Shown here: positions 22,647-31,800 of the stretch, piece by piece
Position numbering within the stretch: the first letter of the stretch is position 1
Layout: every line of letters begins with the position of its first letter
Assembly (NCBI RefSeq): GCF_040954645.1
Contig: NC_092806.1
Span: 3,100,001-3,164,000, forward strand
Direction of reading: 5' to 3'
DNA: 64,000 bases
Source: Diabrotica undecimpunctata
Taxonomy: Eukaryota; Arthropoda; Insecta; Coleoptera; Chrysomelidae
The notes under the pieces: model-generated
What the model was told of the DNA's origin: nothing
What the model saw: the letters and a program-made list of their open reading frames with translations, nothing else
The model's database searches: none
Program-made: the position numbers and the translations under genes

Positions 22647-23950
22647 TCAGACCAGGTGAAATTTTTTCCAAAACTTTAGGACCATACGTTAGAAGATGTA
22701 GGCTGTTTTGCAAAGAGGTCGGCTAGTTCGTTACCAGGGATTCCTACATAAGACGAAATCCAGATCATGATTATAGATAATCCTAGTGAGATTAAACTAT
22801 AGAAAGAGTTTTGAATAGCTTGAACCAAAGGTTCTACCGTGTACATACTTTTAAAACAGTAAAAAGACGCTAAAGAGTCTGTACATATTGCTACTTTTTT
22901 TTACAGTTTGGTGATAGTAACTTCGTAGCTTGAAAAATTGAGAATAATTCAGCAGTTTGAATGCCTCAAAAGAGCGAGAGATTACAAGATATGATTGAAT
23001 CTGTGGTTGAAAGTACAGCACATTTAACTGCTCTAGGACTCTAAGAAACATCTCTATATACAATTTGGTCAAATCTGTTGGCAATTAATTATTTAAAGGT
23101 TTACCTTAGAAATTGTGAATTTGTCTAATGCTTATCACAGGAGATTAAAATCTGCTTTTAAATTATTTCAGAGAGGTTAAGGTGATATTAATATTGGAGT
23201 TGTGGCTGAAAGATCGATGTTGTTCAGATATGGTGAGAGATACCGTAGCATAGATTGAAGTTTAATAGGAGAAAGAGAATTAAAAAGGTCATTACTTAGT
23301 ACTTTATAGGCTGGATTTTCGGTATTAGCTGAGATTTGAGACAAATATTTTAAAAGGAGTTGCCGACGACGTAGCCGATAGGGAAATTCATTAGCTTCTG
23401 TATATAAACTCTCTGCGGACTCGATCTGAAGGCTCCACGGCAGACTAGAAGTGCATTGTTGTGTACAGAATTAAGAAGTTTTAAATCTGATGGGCAAGCT
23501 CACATATAAATGAAACTGCAGTCCATTTTATAACCAATAAGGCAGCTATAAATTGGAAGTAAGGAGTCTTCGTCTGCACCTTAATGATGATTGAACAGAG
23601 TTGTTAATATGTTAACATTTGTCATGCTCTTAGTTTTAATATCTTCTATATGGCATTTCCAAGTAAGTTTACTGTCGAATGTGAGTTCTGAAATCCGTAT
23701 ACTCTTTACTGCTGGTAGACAAGTACCATTTATGGTAATTTTAGGATTTATAGTGCTGACTGTCCTGTGAGGAAACTTAATAATTTTTGTCTTCTCAACA
23801 GAAAGGTTAAATCCATTTACTGAAGTCCATTTAAACAATTGGTCAGTAGCAATCTGAAGCAGTTTGCAAGTGGCAACAGTGTCTTTGTCTCGACAGAAAA
23901 TTATTAAATCATCTGCATAGAGTGCAAACTTGACTGGAAGCTCATTATTT

Positions 23951-24975
23951 TACATATTATGTAATCAAGCAGATGGTACTGGGTTTTTTCTATGGTGGTG
24001 GAAATACTAATTTCAGGGCTTTCTTGTGTAGTTTTTGATTTAAAATTTTATTAATTGTTTGTTTGTTGTACCCATTGTTTACTGCTCTTTGCTTACTGAT
24101 ATTTAATTTGATCTCAAAGTTGTATTTTGACATCAGAATTTCTATTCACAGCTGTTTTAGTCTTTTTCACTACCAATTTCTAAAAATATCCCCTTTAAAT
24201 AGCATGGTTGTATCAATACTATTGATGGAACTTTGTTTTTATTAAATTCTTATCCCCAGCGTGTACAGTACCAAATATTTTAGAACCATGGACTGTTAAA
24301 GAGTTTTCTTCGATATATGTAAGCAGACTTCATGGCGATGATTCCTTATGTGTTTGGTTTTGATAAGGTTGTACTTAGAGAAAAATAAAGCGTAATTAAT
24401 TGATACTATACATTTAATAACTAGAGAATATTTATAAAAGCAATATTACTAATTAAAGAGTTCGCTTTAACACATTGTTCATTATTATACCGGCGTTTTA
24501 GGGAGCGCGAACATAGCGGAAACTATTGCACATTTTTCTGCATTTTGGAGGCGATGATTTGAGTACCGTCGAGTACCGCACACAGCTGCACGTCCAACTC
24601 TCAACTTAAGACACACAATCACATGTGCGATAGTTTTTGGCTTTTACCAAATCTTATCTAAAAGGGTCGATAGTCCGGCATCGGTTTAACTCAAGGCCCT
24701 TATAAGGTATTTACGACACAAATATTCTGCAGGCAAAAAGTACAGTCTGTCGCATAAGATCGAAGCCAATATTTGTGAGAACGAAAAATAAACTAAAATT
24801 AATATAAAATGTTGTTTTTACAACAACTATACTAATCTGGCAAGTGCTTTAACCATGAACCCTCTTTTCGTCCTGGACTGCGTTTGCCTGCTATTTTTTA
24901 GCCAAAGTTTTGTATTTATAAAACACTATTTTATAAATAAAAATATAATATACCTTTCATTACATGTAATACATA
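23951..24975. other. Intron sequence, no recognised gene
   Basis: No protein or repeat signature that I recognise. The block at 24480-24750 is less AT-rich than its surroundings but has no reading frame of note. Confidence 0.45.
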
Positions 24976-24977
24976 TA

Positions 24978-25268
24978 CAGGGTGGCGCACCGAAAACGAA
25001 ACAGATGCATTTACTGGCTGATGATTCCTTTTTAAAAAAAACGCTTGGACCCGTCGATTTTGTTATCGAGGGGGAAACAAAATTGGCATAAAATCACATT
25101 AACATTTGCAGCCCCCTAAGCGGGGTGGCACTATCCCTAAAATCTTAAATGGAAAGGGGGGTCGAATGATCCATCATTTAAAAGGTCTTTCAACTGCCTT
25201 TACAATGATGTAAAATTCATGTACTTCAATTCAGTAGTTTTGGAGATTTATTGATTTAAAGTTTAAAT
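24978..25268 (+). repeat. Left long TIR of the first DD41D element
   Basis: Inverted match to 26703-26993, with scattered single-base differences. It includes the shared block ending in gatttattgatttaaagttt. Confidence 0.9.
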
Positions 25269-25336
25269 ACATCATCGTAAGAGGAGATCAATACATAGCA
25301 GCAAAGTTGTTAAAAAATAAAGAATGAACTGACCTG

Positions 25337-26415
25337 TCAGCCGAGTAAATGTTGAAAATGACCACCATTACTTTCCATGCAATAATAAAGATTTTGCTGA
25401 AAACGTTGCCGGACATTTTGCAATATTTGAGGAGTAATTTGATGGCACTCATTCACAATTCTTTGTCGTAAATCTTCTAAGGATGTTGGCTGAGTAGCAT
25501 AGATTTTGCTTTTTAGTAACCCCACAAAAAGAAATCCAAAGGTGATAAATCTGGCGATCTTGGGGGCCATTCAACGGCACCTCTTCTACCAATCCATTGA
25601 CCTGGAAAGGTCTGATCTAAATAATGCCGAACTCTTAATGCGTAATGTGGTGGGGCACCATCCTGTTGGAACATCAACATATTCTCAACGTATCGACCAT
25701 CATTCTGATTTTCAATTATATCTGTTAGCGCAGGATCTATGGCATTTTGCAGTAATTCCAAATACATTTCACCAGTCAAATTTCCAGGTAAGAAAAAAGG
25801 ACCAACCAAATGATCGCCAAAAATGCCAGCCCAAACATTTAATTTTTGTGGCTGCTGTGTGTGTATCTCATGGTAAATTCTGGGATTAGAGTCCGACCAA
25901 TATCGACAATTATGACTATTTACTTCGTCATTTAAAAAAAAGGAACATTCGTCGAAAAAGCAAATGTTAAATAAAAATTGTTCATCGTTTGTAATTCGTT
26001 CACTCATAACTTCACAAAATTCTAATCGCTTATCAAAATCGTCTTCATTAAGTTCTTGTACAAGGTGAATTTTATACGGATGAAAATTATGGGCCTTTAG
26101 AATCCGTTGGATAGTACGTCGACTAACACCACACGAAGTTTGCAATTTGCGGGTACTTAATGTAGGATCTACAATAACTTGCCCTAAAACCCCCACTTCT
26201 GTTGCTTCGTTTCTTATAGGATTTTCACTATTACGTTTTTTATTGGCGACTGATCCAGTTTCCCGAAATTTAGCTACAAGTTCTAGAACATATTTTCGGT
26301 GCACATTATTGTTCTCATGTCGCTCATTAAAAATTTGTGCTGTTTTATTAGCGCACTGATTATTTCCGAAAAATATTTCAATAATTTCAACCCTTTCTGC
26401 CGTGGAATATACCAT
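25337..26415 (-). pseudogene. DD41D transposase, one frameshift
   Basis: Starts MVYSTAERVEIIEIFFGNNQ at 26415. The N-terminal helix-turn-helix part (TAQIFNERHE, VLELVAKFRETGSV) resembles DUF4817 proteins. A second HTH follows (STRKLQTSCGVSRRTIQRIL). The catalytic core has ICFFDECSFFLN, then MLMFQQDGAPPHYALRVR and RSPDLSPLDFFLWGY. Forty-one residues separate the Asp of QQDG from the Asp of PLDF, giving DD41D as in rosa-type elements. The frame breaks at about 25511 after LWGY. The C-terminal ~55 residues (KSKIYATQPTSLEDLRQRI to the stop at 25337) continue in another frame. Apart from this one lesion the protein looks complete. Confidence 0.9.
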
Positions 26416-26702
26416 GGTTAATTTATGTATAAAGCAATAAATGATATTTTAACAACAAAGATTGGTCAAACCAATCGCAAACTAATGTACTATTTCCTAT
26501 TTAAAATAAGTACGTGGCATTCTCTACTTATCTTTCTTCAAGAAACAACTTTTTTTGTCACAAAGGACACTTCAATTGCTATTTTTATTATTAATAAACC
26601 ATGGGCGTAGTAAATAAAAGTATTTACTTATTAAGAAAATGCTTTTACTCAAATTTCTTCTGAAAGAAGTACAAACTAATTTGATGTACCTATTAAAGTC
26701 TA

Positions 26703-26993
26703 CTTTAAACTTTAAATCAATAAATCTCCAAAACTACTGAATTGAATACATGAATTTTACATCATTATAAAGGGAGTTGAAAGACCTTTCAAATAATGGA
26801 TCATTCGACCCCCCTTTTCATTTAAGATTTTAGGGATGATGCCACCCCCGCTTAAGGGGCTGCAAATGTTAAAGTGATTTTATGCCAATTTTGTGCCCCC
26901 TTCGAAAAAAAAATCGACGGGTCCGAGCGTTTTTTCAAAAAAGGAATCATCTGCCAGTAAATGCCTCTGTTTCGTTTTCGGTGCGCCACACTT
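26703..26993 (-). repeat. Right long TIR of the first DD41D element
   Basis: Inverted copy of 24978-25268. The outermost bases read aagtgtgg on the minus strand against cagggtgg on the left, so the right tip is mutated. Confidence 0.9.
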
Positions 26994-26997
26994 TATA

Positions 26998-28018
26998 TTA
27001 ACATTAATATGTCAATTTTGGATATAAAAATTATTTGCCCAATTTTAAAATGCTCAATGTCAAGCACAGAGACATATAACTTTACAAAACAGTAGTCAAT
27101 ATATCTTGCAAAACGTCAAATGCTTTATAATACATTACTAATCTCCCTCTTCCCAACAGAGTTTGATAAATATTTGATCGAATATTACAGAAACGTCGTT
27201 TTCAATCTTTAAACCTACATCGCCAGCCTCTGCAGACAATTTATGAATAAAAAGCGAAATAATATACTTTAAAAACAATTCGTTATCGTATATTAAATTG
27301 TCTAAAAAAGATTTATATTGTTTATGTCCTAAAAAAAGTTTAAGCAATTAGTGGTGTGTTTTATGTCTCTTCACAGGCAGTGAATTATTTTCGTAAATGA
27401 TTACAGAAGTTAATGAGGTGTTTTTTTAAATACGAATTTCATCCTTCCACGTCGTAAGCTTGAAATATTTGTTTAATTTTTACTTTGAATAAAAATGTTC
27501 ATGGCCAGGATTATTTTATAATACTGCTAAATTTTAATATAAGAAACGCGGATACGATGGGATAATATTTGGATATTACAACTTTCCTCCATTTTCATTA
27601 TAAATGTATATGTATACAAAGTCTTTTTCTATTTAAGACAATTCAACAGTTAAAAATAGTTTTCTATTTTTTAAATTTTATGATTTACGGCAAGAACTAA
27701 ATGAATTAAATAAATATTAAGTGAAAATTAAACTTGGAATTTCAGAGTCAATAAATGAATAAAATCGAAAATAATTGAAATAAAATAATTATCTAAAGAA
27801 ACATAACAAACATGTGACAAACATGTCAAGTTACAAGTTATCGGCATCCCCCGTCTATAGGTTAAATGTTTAAAATAACCCGAAATTTACTTAAATACTA
27901 TTTATTTGAAGTAATATAAGTAATATCATTGTTTTTAAACAATGGTAATATATAATATACTAATATATTTGTAAAAATTCACTAATAATAATAGCACAGC
28001 GTTGAAATAGGTCGACTA
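26998..28018. other. Intron sequence between two DD41D elements
   Basis: AT-rich with no recognisable coding or repeat signature. A 69-codon minus-strand frame at 27138-27347 has no family resemblance that I know. Confidence 0.5.
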
Positions 28019-28020
28019 TA

Positions 28021-30001
28021 CAGTGTGTAAAAGCCAAATGGAATAAATTCATTATTTAGGTTACTGTACATATTTATAAAAAATCCCGAAACATGTCAAA
28101 TTTAAATTATAACTTGACATTCTTTAACGTGAAAATGCAACCCGTACCTTCAACCCCCTTAGAATGACAGGTACAACCCCCAATTTTTAAAATACGAAGT
28201 ATTGTCTTGTGATATATCGTTTGAAAGGTCTTTTCATTCTCCATTCAAAAATGTTGTCGCTTTCAAGTTTATTAAGATTAATTAAGATAAAATAAATTAA
28301 AATCATGTGGTTACCGAAATTCGCTATACAATACAATAAAAACTAAAATGTAATGCAAAACGTAATAAAATGTAGAACACGAAAAAGAACTATGAATGTT
28401 AATGAAGTAGATATTCAAAATGTTCACCGCGAACGTCTTGGCAACATCCTAATCTCAAATAAAACTGTCTTCTAACATTATTTAACATAACAGGCGTGAT
28501 CGACCTACTCGCAAGCGGTATTCGTTCTTTTAAGTCATTTAAACTAGAAGGTTTAGTTTTGTACACATGGCTCTTCACATATCCCCATAAAAAGAAATCT
28601 AATAATGTAAGATCAGGTGATCGCGCTGGCCATTCAATCGATCCCCGCCTTCCTATCCACTGATTGGGAAATATTGTATCGAGGTACTGCCGGACATTAA
28701 GTTGGTAATGTGGTGGTGCTCCATCCTGCTGAAACCATATCGTATTCGCTGGAACTTGAGGGTTTCCTGGATCAGGATACAAATTTGCCAACGTTGGAAT
28801 AACATCATTTTGAAGTAGTGCCAAATAATTGTTGCCATTCAAGTTGCCCTCAATGAAAAAGGGACCAATGATATTGTTTCCTACAATCCCTGCCCAAACA
28901 TTAACCTTTTGAGGGTATTGAGTGTGTTCTTCTCTCATCCAGTGAGGATTTTCCGTGGCCCAGTAGCGGCAATTTTGCCGATTATCATGACCTTTAAGTG
29001 AAAAAGTACACTCATCAGAAAACATAACGTCTTCTAATTGGATAATATTGTTATCCAACATGTTCATCATTTGCTTACAAAAAAAGTTCTCCTATCAAAA
29101 TCGTCTTCCATGAGCTCCTGAGTAGGTATCATCTTATAGGGATGCAATTTATTTTCTTTTAATATGTTTACTATCGATGTATGGCTAGCATTGAATGTAG
29201 TGGATGCCTGTCTACTCTATGTATGTGGATTTTTCTGAAACTCAAGCAACACATCTAATTTGAGTTCATCACTCAGTGCATTGGCAGCTGCTTTTTTTAT
29301 CTGCCTTACATGACCAAACTCGCGAAACTGCTTCTCTATTTTACTTATTGTTCCTTGGGATATAGGCGGTAAATTAGGAAATTTCTCATGAAATAGGCGA
29401 GTTACTTCCTGTTGTGTTCGGGTGTTATCTTCGTAACCAATCATTTGTAAAACTGTTATTTTATGCATTTCCGTTAATCTAACCATTTTATAGAATTGAA
29501 TTGAACGAACTTTTTACTTAAATTAAAATACTGACAACTTAAATAAAACAATTTACTAATGCGCGTTAAAATAACGTTGCCACAGAAATTCTTTAAAGTT
29601 TTTTAATGGTTACCATCTAAAAACCACATTGCTATGGTTTTTGTTCACTTTCTTATTATCAAGACCTAAACGGGAAATAAGTTTTGAGTATATTTTAGCG
29701 AATTTCGGTAACCACATGATTTTAATTTATTTTATCTTAATTAATCTTAATAAACTTGAAAGCGACAACATTTTTGAATGGAGAATGAAAAGACCTTTCA
29801 AACGATATATCACAAGCCTATACTTCCCATTTTAAAAATTGGGGGTTGTACCTGTCATTCTAAGGGGGTTGAAGGTAGGGGTTGCATTTTTACGTTAAAG
29901 AATGTCAAGTTATAATTTAAATTTGACGTGTTTCGGGATTTTTTATAAATATGTACAGTACCCTAAATATTGAATTTATTCCATTTGGCTTTTACACACT
30001 G
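28021..30001 (-). mobile_element. Second DD41D transposon, different family, ~306-bp inverted repeats
   Basis: Terminal repeats 28021-28326 and 29696-30001 are inverted matches (tip cagtgtgtaaaagccaaatg), each flanked by TA (28019-28020, 30002-30003). They share no obvious sequence with the TIRs of the element at 24978, although size and layout are the same. One transposase gene lies between them on the minus strand. Confidence 0.92.
28399..29486 (-). pseudogene. DD41D transposase of the second family, frameshifted
   Basis: The N-terminal part is at 29486-29217 (MVRLTEMHKITVLQMIGYED, ISQGTISKIEKQFREFG). A broken middle (29216-29071) has stops and frame changes. The catalytic part at 29070-28399 has VMFSDECTFSLKG, CRYWATENPHWM, WFQQDGAPPHYQLNVRQYLD and RSPDLTLLDFFLWGY, and ends EHFEYLLH. 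The spacing QQD to LLD is again 41 residues. The similarity to the protein at 25337-26415 is plain (QQDGAPPHY, FPNQWIGRRG, SPDL-LDFFLWGY), yet the DNA families differ. Inactive because of the broken middle. Confidence 0.88.
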
Positions 30002-30029
30002 TAATACCTCTATAATTGCCATAAAATGA

Positions 30030-30200
30030 CAATAAAAGACACCGAGGTAGACCACCAAAAAGATGGATGGATGACTTGAGAAAAACAGTGGGAAATTCGA
30101 TACAGATGGCACAAGATAGGGAACAATGGAAGAATATGGAGGAGACTTATATCCAAAAGTGGATGCAAGAGGTTGCGGAATGATGATGGTGATGATACTA
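30030..30200 (+). pseudogene. RTE LINE 3' end (ATG-tailed family)
   Basis: Reads RGRPPKRWMDDLRKTVGNSI then QMAQDREQWKNMEETYIQKW and a stop near 30180, followed by a tgatgatg tail. This is the extreme C-terminus of an RTE-group LINE, 5'-truncated. It lies directly beside the DD41D element, whose end is at 30001. Confidence 0.7.
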
Positions 30201-30264
30201 GAACCGAGGTTGAAGAGATACTTAAACAAAATAAGCAGTATTAGATAGACTAATAGAACTGATG

Positions 30265-30318
30265 AGCCGTGATGATCGCCAACGTCCGGAACGGATAGGC
30301 ACTTTAAGAAGAAGAAGA
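30265..30318 (+). pseudogene. RTE LINE 3' tip with GAA tail
   Basis: Contains atgatcgccaacgtccggaa, then a run of gaagaagaagaa. The same segment ends the element at 37775-39520 (IANVRNG followed by a GAA tail), so this is a tiny 3' relic of that family. Confidence 0.6.
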
Positions 30319-30379
30319 ATAGAACTGACTTACCTTGTTTTTATAAATCAAGTCGATCCTTCAGTCTTTAAGGGAGGCA

Positions 30380-30437
30380 AATCTCCGTAAAAGATCTGCC
30401 CCTCAGGGGGGCGCGCCCCACAGGTTGAGAATCACTG
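30380..30437 (-). repeat. hAT-type terminal sequence (solitary)
   Basis: On the minus strand 30437 down reads cagtgattctcaacctgtgg and then a GC-rich block. This resembles the terminal repeat of hAT/Charlie-type transposons. No matching second end or transposase is visible nearby, so it is a relic at most. Confidence 0.4.
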
Positions 30438-30813
30438 ATGTAGGATGTTAAAATTTTAAGTAAATTCACTACATGGCAATGTAAACTCTCAACGAGTGTT
30501 CCTGATCCTGAGACGTAGTCTATAAACGGACTTTAGGTAGTAACTTTGAGTTGCACATAATATGGGAGGATCTAAGTATTTTATGTTTTAACATAAAGTA
30601 AAAGTAAAATAAACTTTAGGAAGAGTTGAGAAAGAAGAGGAACTACTTGGTCAAAGATTCTAAGAGATTGATTTGGTCTTACGTCAAATTAATAATTAAG
30701 AACAACTCTAGATAAAATGAAGATTGTCAACAAGGAGATAAAATCTACAGAAGAAGCTTTATATTAAGCTTTACATATTTTATTAATTATACTGAGATAC
30801 CACAAGAAAATAC

Positions 30814-31263
30814 TGTTACGATAAATAATGACTCATAATATTTAAACTGTAAACATCCTTTCTCATTCAAGTCTTTTCTAGATCATACACCAGCCGGCAG
30901 AAACCCCAGGTAAATTCTGACGGGTCACCTACGATTCGAAGTTTCCAGAAGCAGGTCGAATAAAACCAGTCCGACTGACCTTCTCATCTGTTCGAAGGGA
31001 ATCGCCGGAATTCTAGTCTAACGGTTGTTTAGTATAAAAATAGAGAAACCTTTTATTTAAAGAATAGTTTAGAACATCGCGTCGAGTTTTTAAAATGTAA
31101 CGCACGTATTGTAATAAATGTAAATAAATTATATAACTATTAGTGTGAAATAAATTAGTTATATTGTACAAATAAAGACTTTAAATAAACTTGTAAGTGT
31201 TATAAGTGTAGAACCTTTGATAATAAATAAAAACAATAAATTAGATTTAATAAAAATACTACA
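30814..31263 (+). mobile_element. Solo LTR with 4-bp target duplication
   Basis: A 450-bp segment starting tgttacg and ending ctaca (TG...CA), flanked by atac on both sides (30810-30813 and 31264-31267). It holds a TATA-box-like tataaaa at 31033-31039 and several aataaa polyadenylation signals at 31110-31260, in the order expected of U3-R-U5 on the + strand. No internal retroelement sequence and no second LTR adjoin it, so recombination between LTRs probably removed the body. Its family is unknown. A 4-bp TSD fits a Ty3/gypsy-type integrase. Confidence 0.75.
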
Positions 31264-31267
31264 ATAC

Positions 31268-31800
31268 CTCCAGAACAGTATCAACCCTATCATAAATATT
31301 ATGTGAATATTAACGTACTTATTCAATTAGTAGATCAGTACTCTGTTATCTATTCCTAAATATGTTTATTATATATAATCATTATTTTTACAACATGAAT
31401 AGATCACCCTATGGAAAACCCCGCTTAATGTTGTATGAATAACAGTAAACATGCAATCAGCGGGTTTTTGTGCAACAATGCCCGTTACGGCAGGAGCAGT
31501 TGTATACTTATTGTTTTTCATCTCGTTAATGGATGAAAATGCATGGCATTTTAAAAAGGACATAATGGCAAAAACCTGGAAAACCATTAGCGAAAGAATT
31601 ATAGCATCTGAAATATTAATTTATTAATGTATATAGAGTACTTGACAAAGAGGTTCGTCAGTTATATTTATATAACACAAAACGTTACATTTTATAAAGT
31701 AACATTGGATTATTCTTTCAGCTGAAGAAAATTTATTTCTACTTTATTTGTTTTTATATTAAAAAGAAAGTCGCATCCACTAAAAGGTTATTAGCGACGA
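31268..31800. other. Intron sequence, no recognised gene
   Basis: AT-rich. The minus-strand frame at 31369-31587 resembles no family that I know. Confidence 0.5.

Larger units (their letters stand above)
20457..22689 (-). mobile_element. Tc1/mariner-type transposon (DD37E), split by an RTE LINE
   Basis: Inverted repeats of about 30 bp bound it. The left end is acgtatggtctaaagttttg (20457 on); the right end, read on the minus strand, is acgtatggtcctaaagtttt (22689 down). TA flanks each end (20455-20456, 22690-22691). Without the nested RTE (21093-22016 plus one 12-bp TSD copy) the element is about 1.3 kb, the usual size for the group. It interrupts the RNase H region of the surrounding LINE, whose frame continues across the two TA sites. 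Confidence 0.92.
19866..23950 (-). mobile_element. RNase H-bearing LINE split by a DNA transposon
   Basis: Read on the minus strand from about 23950: LYADDLIIFCRDKD (RT active site, about 23915), KWTSVNGFNLSVEKTKIIKFP and INGTCLPAVKSIR (23700-23840), and SLPWSLQIESAES near 23430. The RNase H end is CTDSLASFY (about 22880) and WISSYVGIPGNELADLFAK (about 22720). The frame is then cut by the insertion 20457-22689 and resumes exactly with QLHTDLESYFENTTPNV and WQDHWN, ending in RIGHTRLTHKHLM (about 20240). The 3' end is an A-rich tail at 19861-19873 (t-run on the + strand), with gacacgtaaa upstream of it as in the element at 3519. It is 5'-truncated within the RT and has several stops. I found no convincing TSD. 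Confidence 0.85.
24978..26993 (-). mobile_element. Mariner-type DD41D transposon with ~290-bp inverted repeats
   Basis: The left terminal repeat (24978-25268, cagggtggcgcaccgaaaac at the end) and the right one (26703-26993) match along about 290 bp in inverted orientation. TA dinucleotides flank both ends (24976-24977, 26994-26995). Inside lies one transposase gene on the minus strand. Such long inverted repeats are unusual for the group, where 20-30 bp is common. Confidence 0.92.

Noticed and set aside
25506..25889. 127-codon + strand frame, and a 70-codon one at 26147-26359
   Set aside because: Antisense to the DD41D transposase and without protein signature of their own.
30030..30240. accgaggt repeated near 30040 and 30206 as a TSD of the RTE relic
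   Set aside because: The left copy is part of the conserved RGRPPKRW coding sequence, so the match is probably chance.
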